Source of the DNA: Blastomyces gilchristii SLH14081
Taxonomy: Eukaryota; Ascomycota; Eurotiomycetes; Onygenales; Ajellomycetaceae
Reading direction: 5' to 3'
Assembly: GCF_000003855.2 (NCBI RefSeq)
Contig: NW_003101675.1
Location: 641,728 to 705,727 of the forward strand
DNA length: 64,000 bases
The translations under genes and the position numbers were made by a program. Positions 1-13,300 of the stretch are shown here, one piece after another. The first letter of the stretch is position 1. Every line of letters begins with the position of its first letter. The notes beneath the pieces are model-generated. The model was not told the DNA's origin, did no database searches, and saw only the letters and a list, made by a program, of their open reading frames with translations.

Positions 1-283
1 TGATATTCTTTATATAAGCTTGCTCTGCTATGTTATCACTGATCTGTTCTCTTCTCAACTGACTTCTGACTGACAGCTGCCAGGGATCATAGAAGAATAT
101 AATGAACTTGAATGAGAGATTGAAGATATTCTTGATAAGAGACTCTGCAGCTGTAGCTGATAATATCTTATGAAATGAGTTCACTATGATTATCTGATCT
201 GAACTCTGAGTTCTATGTTATCTGAGACTACGGCCCTTGACTGATAAGAGCTATGTATGATCAAGGAAGAAGAGAGAGATTAA
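1..283 (+). pseudogene. Decayed 3' end of Gypsy pol: integrase C-terminus with chromodomain
   Basis: Frame 3 reads a chromodomain-like stretch (EIEDILDKRL, then YLMK followed by a stop where Trp is expected, then HYDY) ending just before the LTR at 284. The same order is seen in element D at about 48600-48896. Chromodomains at the end of Ty3/Gypsy integrases direct insertion to marked chromatin; that is family knowledge. All breaks seen are stops at likely Trp/Arg/Gln codons, as expected from C-to-T decay. The element enters from outside the window, so its 5' part is not visible. Confidence 0.7.
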
Positions 284-601
284 TGTGATGAGCTGTGCCT
301 GATCAATCATATAGACTATTCTGTTACACTTTATAGATTTCTACTGCTCTGATTCTCAGTTACTGATTCTCAGCTGAAAATCTACAGAATTTCTATTCTT
401 TCATCTCAAAGCTTCACTTTGTATGAAAATCCCTATTCTACCATTTCAAAGTTCCACTGTGTACATCACTGTGTATGTGTATAAATATTCACTTCAATCA
501 CTGATTCTCACACTTTCTCTTTCTTTTCTTCTCTAACATTTTTCTCTTTATTATATAAGATCTATATATTATACTGCTCTATTCAGTGTAGGCCTCTTAC
601 A
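284..601 (+). repeat. LTR of Gypsy family G1 (3' LTR)
   Basis: The segment starts TGTGATG and ends CTCTTACA, and aligns by eye with the LTRs at 42474-42767, 48897-49145 and, inverted, 14765-15055. It follows directly on the chromodomain tail, so it is the 3' LTR of an element that begins outside the window. Its body is decayed (few CpG sites left). Confidence 0.8.
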
Positions 602-1909
602 ATCAGATTACATATTCTGACTTATTAATTCTTTCATTATATAACTTCTCATAAGTGAGTAATTATTTCAATTAAGCAAGATTTACATCTTCTACAGATT
701 ATGAGACTTATGTTGTATATAAACACTGTCAATTCAGAATTTCTTGTTAATCTAATTAGTATTTTAACTACTACTTTATTCAATATAGTTATCAGATGTT
801 AAAATCATTTTATTTTATTTATATTAACATCTTCAAGAACTTGTTGATCAATAATAATACTACTATCTACTTAAAAAAGACTTGCAGAGTGAAATGAATT
901 ATATTGTAAAAAATAAAAAGAAAAACATCTGATTAATAACTATAACATCACTCAAAGCTTATATTGATAAGAATTCAATAAACAAGTATTTAATACAGTA
1001 GATTCATTACAATCTTACTTTCATATCTGTTCATAATCTCATAATTTATTCACTGAGTCAGTTGCTGATAATAATATTACTTTATACTTAAGCTTTACTA
1101 GTGAATATTATTCTGAAGTATTTTAAAGCTTTATTAAAAAATCATATTCTTCTGAAATATTTTTCTGATTTGAAGTAAGTTTTACTATAACTTTTAATAA
1201 AATTATATTAATCTGATCTACTCAATTTATCTAATTTATTTAATTCACTTATCAGCTCAATAAAGTTGATTCTGATATTAAGACTTTATTATCTGACAAT
1301 GTTACAAATAATATAAATATACAATATTTTATAATAAAATATGAGATAAGAAGAGAAAAGCAGAAGGCTCTGAAATTAAAGCTGAAATTATAAGAAATCT
1401 GTGAATATAAAGTCACTGTAAGTAATTCTCTATCTTCTATTTATACATCTGCTATCTCAACAGCTCAAACACTCATATAATATCTCAATTACAGTGAAAG
1501 GTTGAAATATAATCTCTATGATTTAAATAGCTGTGTTGACAACACAGTCTCTCAACTCAAGAAAAATATCAAGAATGTTGTAAAATTAAACAGTCTAATG
1601 AATACATTCAATTATATTATCTGAAGCATTTTAAGAAAATCAAAACTAGTTAATATACAATATTGAAATATAATATCAAAACAACAGGCTCAGAACTCTC
1701 TATAAAAAGATATTAAATAAATACTTTTATATAATGTCAGAAATCACTGACTCTATACATTTATTTCAAACTTATTGAGTACAGATATCAGAGTATACTT
1801 TTTTAAATATAATATAAATTGAATTACTTATACTCTCTAACATGCAATTGCAAAGAAATATTGTATTTTAAAGATATAATTACACTATTAGCCAGTTCTG
1901 AAATTCATC
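602..1909. other. AT-rich decayed sequence, no gene recognised
   Basis: About 1.3 kb with almost no CG, CC or GG dinucleotides and stops in all frames. I could not match it to any of the element families in this window. It is probably an old RIP-destroyed repeat. Confidence 0.5.
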
Positions 1910-2143
1910 TTACTTAATAACACACAGATCATCAGTCAAGCACTTCATCACAAACTCACTCAATTTTTCAAATAAGAACTCACTGATAGATTCATCAAAA
2001 AGCCCTTGATCATACAAGCATTTTGACCTCATTGCCAACCACATACCCCATGTGGTGGTGAAGTTATTTAGCCAAACATGAACCAGACATTGTTCAAAAC
2101 TCCTGTGTGGGATTATCCTCTGTTCACCCCTATCACACCACAA
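1910..2143 (-). pseudogene. Unrecognised 77-codon ORF in a dispersed repeat
   Basis: An open stretch on the minus strand ending with residues such as EFLFEKLSEFV. I do not recognise a domain. The part at about 1930-1977 is matched by the last 45 bases or so of the window (about 63955-64000), where the same positions carry CG instead of CA/TG. The ORF is therefore part of a repeat present at least twice here, and the copy at the right edge is less mutated. The surrounding 1980-2580 is less AT-rich than its flanks and still has CC/GG. A fragment of a repeated gene family or of a transposon are both possible. Confidence 0.3.
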
Positions 2144-2300
2144 CCCCAGGCCAAATTGCCATACAAATTATAAGATGAAGACACCTAGTCATATGCATCA
2201 ATCTTCTTATTTTTGAAAGATCTTCAATCTGTAATTGTGAAGATATCTGAGAAGCAACTTTCATGAAAATCCTGTCTATCTTTGATGTTTCAAAACATCA

Positions 2301-2575
2301 ACACCAAGTCTCACCCACATATCACTCTTTTCAATCTGGCCCACGTCTGGCAGAAAAATACAAAAAGATACCTCAGTAATAGTATCAAGCACATAATCAA
2401 CAGACATATCACACATCTGAAGCGCATCCTCTGTGAAAAACCCTCTTTGTCTTTACACCAAGTCTCACCCTTGTACTGCCTCTTCCGATCTGGCCCATCC
2501 CCAGTAGAAAAGTACAAAAAGATATCTCAGCAACTGTATTCAATACATAATCAGCAGATACAACAACTATAAAAT
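2301..2575. repeat. Imperfect 154-bp tandem duplication
   Basis: The string ACACCAAGTCTCACCC occurs at 2301 and again at 2455. It is followed in both units by a CTGGCCCA segment, AAAAATACAAAAAGATA-like or AAAGTACAAAAAGATA sequence, and an ATAATCA(A/G)CAGA segment. The period is 154 bp, with about 1.8 units. No gene function can be assigned. Confidence 0.7.
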
Positions 2576-3469
2576 CAGTATATTTCAAGATCTGACTGAG
2601 CCTTTGATCCCTGCATAGTGAGATATATTAAATCTAGTTTTAATATCTCAATATTCAATAGATTCTGCAAGAAATTGAGAACAGCAATACTAGATTTCTA
2701 TTGAATTTGAGAATTAACTCTGTATTGATATAATCATTGATAAACTCTTCTATTTTAAGATATAAATAATCAGCTTCTCTACATTCTGCTGACAATATTT
2801 ATATTATTATATAGAAATAGACTTATATTCTCTATAATATCAAGACTCTGAAGAGAGAAAGTCTTAATAGAGAGTATATAGTAGTGCATATTCTAGCAGT
2901 TTCTATCTCATTCTTTTGTAGTCGTTATTGTAAAAAAAAAAAAAAAAAAAAGATCTTAGAAATAGTTTTTTACTTCTCTTGAAAAAGTAAGATATTTTTC
3001 TCCGAATTTTATACAATATTCTTATAAAGAATTAAAAACAGAGTTATTTTCTATCATAATTTCACATTCTTTTAAGTAAGAATTACTTTTTCAGTAACTG
3101 AAGAGCTTTCATTAATACTTAATTCTTTTTTACACTCTTTATTAACTGATTTGAGTTGCATACTTGTTGTGTGAGAAGAATTGAATGATTTAGAATAAAA
3201 TTGAATAGTTTTAATCAATTTCTCTGTCAAAAATTGATTTATTTTTTATCAGTTTTTCTCTCAAAAACTGTTATATTATCTGACTTATTATCAATTGATA
3301 TTATACTTTTCCTCACTGTATCTCAAGAAAGAGATTATAAAGATTTTATTGATTTATCTTTAAAATTAATTTTAGTTTATTAGATTCTCTCTAAAAATTT
3401 AACATAGTTACTAAACTAGTGTGAAAAAAATCAGGTGTTTTATACATAAAAGTCTTTTATTCTTCTTTT
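2576..3469. other. AT-rich region with an A20 tract, no gene recognised
   Basis: Decayed sequence without a supported gene. A run of 20 A lies at 2932-2951. It could be the tail of an unrecognised retroposon on the plus strand or simple slippage; I saw no target duplication. The 60-codon open frame at 3201-3383 is low complexity and not credible as a gene. Confidence 0.5.
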
Positions 3470-3600
3470 GAACCGGCCTGATTAACTCTTCAATTGAAAA
3501 CAGACTTAGAAATCTCTTAATTGAAACAGTCTGATTAACTTTTCAATTCAAAAGAGTTTAATAAATATCTCAATTGAATCAGTCTGATCAAATTTTCATT
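3470..3600 (+). repeat. 53-bp tandem repeats upstream of LINE ORF1
   Basis: Units start at 3470 (GAACCGGCCTGATTAAC), 3523 (GAAACAGTCTGATTAAC) and 3576 (GAATCAGTCTGATCAAA). The period is exactly 53 bp, with about 2.4 units, ending a few bases before the ORF1 start codon at 3608. Tandem monomers in the 5' untranslated region act as promoters in some LINE families; that role here is inference. Confidence 0.7.
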
Positions 3601-3607
3601 AAGAATA

Positions 3608-4953
3608 ATGAGTTCAAAAATACACTCAGTTGATGTAGAAAAAGATGCTTTCTCAAGTACTATTTCTGAGATTGAAATTCTGAAGAGAAGAAAGAAAGAA
3701 GAAATAGAGAAAGAATAAGTTCTTGAAAGATAGAAACTTGAAAAAGTAAGGAAGATTCTTGAAAAGCAGTGTCTGAGTGAGATTAATGAAGAAGTACTGT
3801 TAATTCTTCATACTTAGGCTAGACAACTACAGAAAGTGATTAAGTTCAAACTTGAAATTTCAAACACAGTTCTAAAAACTTTGAAAATTTCTAATATAAT
3901 CACTGACTCTTCAGTTTGCTCTTCTTTCTTTTCTACTTCTTCTTTCTCTTCTTCTTTAATTAGAAGAAAGCATATGCTCAAGCAGCTGAATTTACTGTCT
4001 CTAAATCTGCTATCTCTAAATCTGCTGTCTCAAAACCTGCTCAAAATTCTGAGAAAACTGAGAAGAATACTGCACATACTTCTATTGATAGAAGAGTGAA
4101 GAAAAAAATATAAAAAGAGAAAAATCTTTAAATCTTCAGAAGTAGAAGACTTATTCTCAAAGTCTTAAATCAGAATATCTTACAGAGAAACAAGCTAAAC
4201 TCAAATCTCATTTTCAGAATTAGAAATGAAATTAATCAGCAGTTCTTTTCTCAGTTAATAACTAATATTGAAGTTTAAAAATCAGTTATAGCTTCAATTG
4301 AGCCATTCTTCTTTAAAAACTTCATCATTCTGATTACAATGTCTGAATTCAGTGCAGAATTCCTTATTCAGAATGAGAATCTCTGAAAATCAGCAGTAGA
4401 ATCATTGTTAAACACAACAATTCTATCTAAGAGAGATGAAAAGTGTGATAAATTCATTCTTTATAATATTTCAGTTGAAATCTTTGACTGTGAGAAAGAA
4501 ATGCTACTTCTTAAAAATGGATTAGAAGAATACAATTCTATTCAACTGAGAAAAGAGTCTGTATAACTTAATTTAATTAAGTTCAGATAGAGTAGAAGAA
4601 ATGTCTCTATTCTAATATATACAAAGACACTTGAATAATTAAGAATCTCTGAAGTAAGAGTAGCAAATTTGAAAATAAGAGTTCATGAATGCAAAGACTC
4701 AAGAATGAATCTCAAAGCTCAAACACAGTGTTCAAATTGTCAAAGATATGAATACTTTGCAATCTCTTGTTTCAGAGACTCAAAATGTGTATTCTATGCT
4801 AGAGATTACAAAACTAGTAAGCATAAATGTGAAACATGCTTAAAAAGAGATGAAATATGTTTGTATACTCTGCTTAAGTGCTTCAATTGTAAAGAAAAAC
4901 ATGCATCTAGCTCAAAAGAATGTGTATTTACTTCAAGAACTCAAAAGAACTGA
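3608..4953 (+). pseudogene. LINE ORF1 (Gag-like, zinc knuckles), broken
   Basis: ATG at 3608 opens a charged, probably coiled-coil N-terminus that soon meets TAA (likely former CAA). The frame shifts between about 4100 and 4300. From 4669 an open stretch shows three Cys clusters: a degenerate CX2C-X9-C, a C-X2-YAR-type cluster, and CFNCKEKHASSSKEC, which fits CX2CX4HX5C. In Tad1/I LINEs ORF1 coats the element RNA in the particle. Multiple stops and the frameshift make it inactive. Confidence 0.75.
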
Positions 4954-5229
4954 AGAAAAGATGAAGCTCAAAATGAATCTAAAACTGAAGAGAAAAGTCA
5001 AGCTAGTAAATCTACAACTGCAAGCTTAAAAAGAAGAAATTCTCAACTATCTAAATCTTCAAACTTCAATTCTTCAGCTAAGTGTAAATAGAATTTGAAT
5101 TCTCAAACTTCTGTTAAGATTAGAGAATTGAGAAATGACTCTGATGATAAACTAGATATAATAAAAGCAGTTGAGATTCCTACTTTTCAAAATGATTATA
5201 ATCTACTATCTGATAATATTGATTAGATT

Positions 5230-8200
5230 CTACTCCATCTCTACTCCATTTAGTATGAATATACAATAAAAACAATAAAAAAAGTTTAAAAACACTTCAA
5301 AAATCACATTTATTCAAAATAATGTGAATAGAAACTCAAATTGCATTTATTCTTGTCTTCAGATTATATTTGAACAAAAGATTGACTTTGTACTTCTTCA
5401 AGAACTGAACTTTGATACTAAGTAAAAGTACATCATTTCTCATTCAAACTATTACTGCTTTCTTCCTGAAAAATCTGAGATAAAATCAAGAGTAGTGATC
5501 TATAAGAGAAAAAGATCAAGACATCAATTGAATTTAAGATTTAATATTATATCTGACTCTTATATTCTAGTGAGTGATATTATAGATAAAGAGAATGAGA
5601 TTGATACTATTCAACTTATAAATATCTATAATGAAAAGTTATTGAAAGAAAACAACAATATCTGAATAATTGATAGAGAATTTTTGAATATAACTCTCTT
5701 AAAAAATTTCATAATTACAGAAGACTTCAATGCACATCATCTCTGATGAAACTCAGAGTGCATAAGAGTAGAAAGAGTAGATAAACTTGTTGAATAAACT
5801 TTTGAGTATTTAATAGATTTAGTTAACAAGTCTGATTAACAAACATTCTTTAGAAAAGATATGAAATAGAAATCTATTATAGATCTAACTTTCATATTAT
5901 AAAATCTAATTGAAAAAAGACTTATAAACTGATTTATTGATTCAAATGAAATCTCAGAATCAGATTATGAGATCATTCAATTTAATATTGAACTGAGTAA
6001 AAAATAAAGAAGTGAAAATCCTCTTCTCTCTAATCAGTATAACTTTGAAAAAGCTGATTGAAAAGTAGTTAAAGAAAGAGTAAAACAGCTGAAATCTGAA
6101 AGATAGAGTAAGCTCTATTGAAATCAAAGTCAAGATATCTCAAATGAAATACTTAAGAATAGAGTAAAGCTGATTACATTTATTCTTCTAACAAGTATTA
6201 GAGAAAATATTTCAAAGAAAAAGTCTTCTGAGTATTTCAAACCTTGATGAAATAAGAATATCACTTCTAAAAGAAAGTAATTAGTCACTGCTAAGAGAGA
6301 TTGAAAGAATAACTTAATATCTTATGAAGAGTTCAAAGCTATTTAAAATGAATATTTTTCAGATATTAAAAGAGTCAAAACAGATTACTGAAACAAGTTT
6401 CTTGAAGAAATATAAGAAAAAGAAGTTTTTAAAGCCTTTAACTATACTAAAACAAGAAGTGTAGCAAAGCTTTCAACCTTAGAATATAAATTTCAGAATG
6501 AATTGTATACAGTAAACTCTTTTAAGAAAAAATGTCAAGCTTTTATAAGAATTCTCTTTCAAAACTCATCATAGTTAGAAGAGAAGAATATGTCATTTTA
6601 TGAATATATTAATGAAAATAACTGAGAATGGTCTGAGCTTACATATGATGAACTAGAGTCAGTATTATTCTCAAGTTCAATTAAAACTGCTGCAGAGCCT
6701 GATTCAATTTATCACTTAATTATTCAAAACACATATTTCTACTTGAAGAATGAATATTTTGAGCTCTTTTTCAATCTCTTAAAAAATGATTATTATTCTG
6801 AATGCTGAAGAGAAGCTACTGAAGTAATCCTTGTAAAATCTAATAGAAAAGCTTCAATTTCTAAGTTATATATAGTAATATCTCTGTTGAACTGTTTAAG
6901 AAAAATTCTAGAAAAGATAATAGCTACTAGATTATCTTTTATAAGCTCTATTAGTGATTCTCTTCTATTTAATGAATAAATAAGAGATAGAAAACAATGT
7001 TCTATAATTAACACTGTTCTTTCAGTTATTCATAGTATTCAAGTAGCAAAGCATGAAGATCTGGTCTCAACTGCAGTTTTTATTGATATAAAAGATGAAT
7101 TTAATCATGTTTCAAAGTCTAAGATGATTCAAACTTTGAAGATATTAAAACTATCACTTTCTCTAATAAAATGAGTTAATTATTTATATCTAAAAGAATT
7201 ATACAACTATTCTTTGATGAAAGAAAACAAGATAAAACTGAGATAAAAATAGAAGTATTATAAGAATCTTCAATCTCATCTGTTTTATTTACAATATACA
7301 CTGCATATCTATTCAAGAATAGAGAGATGAAAATAGTGAGATCTTTCAGTTATATAGATGATATTGATCTACTCTACAGTTCAAAGACAATCAAAGAGAA
7401 TTTAGAAGTGATTGAGAAAGTAGTAAAGAAAATCTTTGTTAAAGCAGATATCAATCTAATTCAATTTAATATGAATTAAACTGAGTCAATTCACTTTTTT
7501 CCCATATTTAATGAGAAAGAACTAAGTCTAACTCTTTTAAATAAAGATATGAAGCTCAGTTTGAATATTAACTAACTAGAAGTATGATTAAACTTCAAGT
7601 TAAATTTTAAATATCATATTCAACAAAGAATCATGAAGACAGAGAGACTACTGAATAGTATAAGCAGACTATTAAATACTGAGAGAGATCTATTCTTTCA
7701 GGCTATGAGATAGTTACACATAGCCTGTATTATCTCAGTAGCTGATTATGAAGTTCAAGTTTAATGAAATAATCAAGATAATTTCACTGAACTCTTTCAC
7801 AGTTTGTAAAACAGAGCTTGTAGAAGAATTCTGAGAGCATTCAAATCATCTTATATTAAAGCAATGAAAGTTGAAGCTTCAATTTCATCTTCTACTATTT
7901 GATTTGAAAAAGCCTGTATAAACTATACTCTGAGAGTTATGAAGATGAGCTTAAATTATATAATCAGAGAAAGAGTCTCTTCTTCATTTCTATCAGATAA
8001 CTCAGAAAATGAACTGAATTGAAATAGATTTCTTGATTGAAATGAGAAGAATACTTTAAAGAAAATGCTCTCTCAACTGTATAGACTATGTTGACTTATT
8101 AAAAATCAATTTTCTTCATTAAATATTGAGAAAATTGATCATGAGAAGATATCTTTCTGAAGAGAAAAGCTGAAATCTCTTATAAACTTATAAATAAGTG

Positions 8201-9204
8201 AACTATCAAAAGAGAGAGAATATGAACAGCACTTGAAGAAGATCTCTATAATCAATATAAAAGACTTTATTCTGGTTTACTCAGATAACTTAAAAAATGA
8301 GAATTTGAATAGATTAGACACAGATATTGCTTATACTGAAGATAATATTAATTTTATCTCAGATTTCTGAAATTTAGACTGTGAATCTGAAGTCTTTGAT
8401 GCTGAACTATTTGTAATAGTAAAAGCTTTCAAACTCATTGAAATAAAATCTCATAAAAGAGGAAATAGATTGAAAGACAAATGAATATTCTCTGATAGTC
8501 AAGCTGCTTTAAAAAGACTTAGAAATAGTCAGATTTATAATGATCAGATGAATCTTAAACTGATTTTAAACTCTGTTTTGAAAATTCAAAAGAGAAGAAT
8601 ATTAAAACTGATAATTCATCTACACTGAGTTCCTGCTTATATGAATATTCATGACAATGAATTGACTGATTCAGCTGTAAAAAAGAGTTCAGAATTAAGC
8701 AGATCTATTCAAAAAACAGTGTTCTGATCTTTTATAAAGAGAAAGATAAAAGAATCTTGTTTAAATAAATAAAATGAAAGCTGGCAGAAACAAAAGAAGA
8801 GGATATATTATTCAAGATTTGAGATAAAATCAAAGTGAAAATCTTGTTCAATTAAATATAAAAAGAAAATATTCTCATCTATAATTCAGCTGAAACTAGA
8901 ACATGATTATTTCAAATTCTATATACAAAGATTTAATGATAGATTTGATTCAACAGAGTGCTCATTTTACAATATAAATGAAAATTCTAAGTATATTGTA
9001 ATACATTGTGTATTATACAATTGTCTCAGAGTCAGATTGAAGAAGAAGTATGATTTAAATTAATTAAATATAAGATTCTTATTCTCAACTGAGACAGGAA
9101 TTAAATACTTAATAGACTTTCTATCAGAAACTCAAGCAGCTATAACAAAATGACTGAATTCAGAAGTATCTGAATATGAAGAGGTGGAAATTAATTAGAT
9201 ATAG
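5230..9204 (+). pseudogene. LINE ORF2: endonuclease, reverse transcriptase, RNase H; broken
   Basis: The endonuclease part begins near 5300 (TFIQNNVNRN) and retains DFNAHH near 5720 of the catalytic GDFNAHH motif. The reverse transcriptase part includes the YIDD catalytic box at 7351-7362. An RNase H domain spans about 8260-8690 and a Cys-His C-terminus lies near 8960-9020. The stop corresponding to that of the copy at 21592 is at 9202-9204. Compared with that copy, most in-frame stops are TGA replacing TGG. The protein would nick the target and copy the LINE RNA in place. This copy cannot make it. Confidence 0.8.
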
Positions 9205-9558
9205 TCTGTTAAAACAGCTATATACTATCTTTTAATAATTTTATTTTGTTATAGTCTTTCTTTACTGTACTTGTTTCTTTTTGTTCTTTTCTATTTATCT
9301 ATTTAATGTGGCTATCTTTAAGACTATGTTCTCATTTCCTTTGTCATGATATTTTCAAATGACTTCAAAGTATCAGAAGGTGTTGAAGTACTGCAATTTA
9401 TAAACAGTTTTTATATTCTGAACTGAAATTTTCTGATTTTGCATATCTGAAATTGATAAATGTATAATAGTTGACTCTATAGATATAGAAAAAACCCTGA
9501 GAACTAAAGGTTCTCAAGTAGATGTCATAGTCACTGACTGTATACATCTATAATTGAA

Positions 9559-9581
9559 GAATAATAATAATAATAGTAATA
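9559..9581 (+). repeat. AAT microsatellite tail of the LINE
   Basis: GAAG followed by repeated AAT units (one TAG interruption) at the 3' end of the LINE. The same ending is found at 21945-21963 and 40711-40730. A tail of short repeats instead of poly-A is usual for I/Tad-type LINEs. Confidence 0.8.
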
Positions 9582-9660
9582 ACTGAGAATCAGAGCTTTC
9601 AGCAGAATCTATGAAGTGTAAAGAAATAGTCTATATAATGATCAGATGCAGTCTATCACA
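9582..9660 (-). repeat. Fragment of 3' LTR of element A
   Basis: These 79 bases match 14977-15055 (same AGCAGAATCTATGAAGTGTA core). The outer 210 bases or so of this LTR are missing where the LINE tail joins. Confidence 0.8.
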
Positions 9661-12600
9661 TTAGTCTTCTTCTTCTATGATTATGCATAGTTCTTATTGA
9701 TCAAGAGCCGCGGTCTCAGATGACATGAAACTCAGAGTTCAGGTCAGACAATTATAGCTGACTCATTTTACAAGATATTGTCAGCCGCGGCTGCAGAACC
9801 TCTTATCAAGAATATCTTTCATCTCTTATTCAACTTCATTATCTTCTTCTATAATCTCTGACAGCTGTCAGTTAAAAATCAGTTAAGAAGAAAATGAATC
9901 AGTCACAGTGCAGTGAAGTAAGCTTGTATGAAAGACATTATAAATCTCTGATAATGTATCAAGATAATAGTTATAGCTATCTAGAACTTCTATCACTTTA
10001 TATTTAATATAGTGATAATTCAGTGTATGAGATGAATATATGATCTGTATATTCTTGAGATTCAATCACACTAAGTCTTCTATCTTATATTACTTAGCAG
10101 AATCTTGATGAACATTGATTCAGTCTTCTTAATCTTGTTTCATGATTGTTATGAAGATCTCTGCTCAGTCATGAGTATCTCAGAGCTTTATTACTATATT
10201 ATCAGTGATCTGAATTGAACTTCAGAGATTTGATATGAAATGTGTGATTTCTAGAAGATTCAGTACTTTCATGTAATAACTGTGTGTAAGAAAGAACAGA
10301 CTTACATCTGTTAAGACAGCATCTCAGCTATTAATAGCTATCACTGTATATAGAAGAAGATCATGTCAATTATCTTATAAATAATTACAGAACTTATAAA
10401 GATAATTCTTTACAGTTTGAATTATTCATTCTGATATATCATTGATCTCAAAGTGATAGACAGTTAATAAATAATATATAATCTTAAGAACTTGACAGAT
10501 TTCTGTTCAGAAAGTACTTATAAATTAATGACTCTGATCTGATACTATAGATCTCAGTAATTCATGTATTCAATAGAACAGACTCTGTAGAAAAGCTTCA
10601 GTAACTTATTCAGTATTCATCTTATTAGAAGATTTCAATATTACATCTTTACTCAATTGATTCATAATAATCAGAATGTTCTTACAACTCTTACTCTTAG
10701 AGAGATTAATAGTGAAGTGCATTACTATATCTCATCAGATTCTATCAGAAATATTGAGTGATTTCAGTATATCTTTTCTACAGTTCTTTTATAAGTTAAT
10801 GAAAGAATTATAATTATAGTTTCAAATAAAATATCTGATGCTGTTTAATATCTCAGATCAGTAGAACTTTTAAGAGATTATTCATTATAATTATTCATGA
10901 TCTGAGTGATCAGTTATATATAAATTATGCATCTCTTGTATTATTCAGATGTATAAGAGTTCAGAGTGAGAGATTCAATATTATTTACAGAATTACAGAG
11001 TATTATTATCATTAATTAAGTATTCTGAAATGTCAGTTCTTATATATAGTTCTGAGAGAAATCAGAGTGCTTCTTGATATACTGCTTTAATAAGTGCTTA
11101 AAGAAGTCTATCAGTTTAAGCTGTTATATGTGATAATTTATTCAGTGTAGGTTTGAAAGAAGTTGAGATATTAATATTAATATTAGTATCAGTGTCAGTA
11201 TCAGTGTTAATGACAGTTCAGAGAGAGAATATTTTAATTAAAGAAGTATATATAGTGTCATGAGTTGTTTCATCTTAATTAACTAATATCTTTAAATATA
11301 GAAGTCAGTGTTCTCAGTTCATTCAACAGGTATTTATTATATTGAAAGGCATATCTTACTCTTGTCATAAGAGAGCATCTGTCATGGAGATCTAGCTGCT
11401 GGAACAGCAGTGTATTATAAAATGAAAGCAGCTTAAGAACTCAGATCATCACATCTATTATTTAATAAGTATATAAGTAGTTATAAAGTACTTGAGATTC
11501 TTATGATGTGTGATTATCTCAAATTTAAAGACACTTTAGAGTTTGAAGTCTCATTCTTCTAGATAGTGTATAATTGTGAGAAGTTTCTTATCATGAATCT
11601 TATAGTTGTATTTAGTAGAGCTTAACTTCTTAGATATGAAAATATATGATTATAAGATATCTTCATTATTATATTATAATATAGCTCTTCTTATAATATA
11701 GTTAGAGAAGTCAGCTTCAACAACTATTTCATAGTTAGAATTAAATATTATTAGTAGAGAGATATTAATAAACATCTTCTTCATCTGTATAAATACAGCT
11801 TCAGTGTCTGCTAATTACTGAAATACTGAGTTCTTTCTGATAAGTTCTGTAAGTGATCTCATAATATCTGAGAAGTTTTGTATAAATTACTAATAGAAGT
11901 TAGTAAATCTGATGAAGCTTTATATATCTTTCACAGTATATAAAGCTTCTCATTCAAGAATGACAGAGACTTTCTCAAAATTCTTTCAAATTCTCTTATC
12001 AGCTTCTATGATAAAACCTAGATATTTGATACTCTTGACTTTGAAGTCACACTTATTAATATCTATTAATAGTTCTGCTTCTTGTAATTGTTGTAATACT
12101 CTTTACATGTGTTCTTGATATTCTTTTCTGAACTTATTAGTGAAGATGAGAATGTTATTGAGATATATAAATGCAAATTCATCAAGAAAATTTCAGAGTG
12201 CTCAGTTAATATACTTCTGAAATGTACTGAGAGTATTGATCAGTTCAAAGAGTGTAACTATTTATTCAAAGAGACTATAATATATTCAAAATTCTATAAG
12301 TTATTCATCTTCTTCAATGATACAGATTTTATAAAATATGATAATAATATCTAGATCATTGATCTTGTCTGATATAAGCTAGAGTTTCATTAATAAGAGA
12401 TAAGAAATAGCAGTTCTTCTTGATTAATCTGTTCAATTCTCAATAGTTTACACAGAATTGAAGTTCTTTATCTGATTTCTTTGTAAAGAGAATAGAAGCT
12501 GCAGTGAAAGAGTTACTAATATATATAAATTTCTTATTTAACAGATCATTGAGTGTCTTCTGAAGAAGAAGAAGTTTGTCTTAAGACATATTATAAAGAC

Positions 12601-13300
12601 AGTCTTATAATGACTCAGAATTCTTATTATTCTTCTTTTTCTAACTTAATACTGTGATTCACTTCTAGAGCTTATAAGAGAGATATATTTATAATATTAT
12701 CTTGTCAGGAGATAATCTATATATTTGTGATATTATTGAGAAGTTAAAGTTTATATAGAAGCTGTATATAGTACAGAATAACTTCTCTAGAGGTTTTTTA
12801 ATATTAGTCAGACTAATAGAATAGATTATCACATAATTCTACTATCAGTGATTTTTTCAGTAACTTTCTTTTCAGAGTATTTTATAGATGTTAACAGAGA
12901 TCTGTGTCAGATTCATAGTCTTATGAATATCATCTTCATGAATTCTATCATTATTAGAGAATATTAAGCATCTTTTTTAACCATTTAATAAGATGCCTTG
13001 TTCAGATAGTCAGACAACTGCTAATATAAGATTATAATTGAGATTATTAACTTTATATACATAGATATATTCATATTGATATTCTCTGATATTAATATTC
13101 AACTTCATTATGTAACAGATATAAATGTCTTTTAGATCATCAAATTCTGTAAGAAGTTAGAATTTTAATAAGAGAATACACTGAAGATTGTAATATCTTA
13201 TAACTGAAGATTTAATCATTATATAATAACATAGATCACTGTCTATTATGGCTTTCATATTATACATATTATTGATTACAGTAGATACAAGAATTACATT
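9661..13300 (-). pseudogene. Decayed Gypsy pol of element A (protease/RT/RNase H/integrase/chromodomain)
   Basis: This runs in reverse and parallels element D. Next to the left LTR is the chromodomain region (about 9690-9850), retaining two CCGCGG sites. Then at 9883-10065 comes an open stretch with YHIKYKVIEVL and YNVFHTSLLH, the conserved tail of Gypsy integrase before the chromodomain. RT and RNase H regions follow to about 12,900. Stops occur throughout, so no protein can be made. Confidence 0.7.

Larger units (their letters stand above)
3470..9580 (+). mobile_element. Tad1/I-like LINE (non-LTR retrotransposon), RIP-decayed, near full length
   Basis: The order is: tandem 5' repeats, ORF1 with cysteine knuckles, then ORF2 with apurinic-type endonuclease, reverse transcriptase, RNase H and a C-terminal Cys-His motif. 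A 3' untranslated region follows and ends in GAAG(AAT)n. That order is typical of the Tad1/I groups. It ends inside the left LTR of element A (9582), so it inserted after A. The 5' boundary is uncertain. The upstream half of the interrupted LTR is not found at the 5' side, so the junction is truncated or rearranged. A much better preserved partial copy lies at 20418-21963. Confidence 0.85.
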
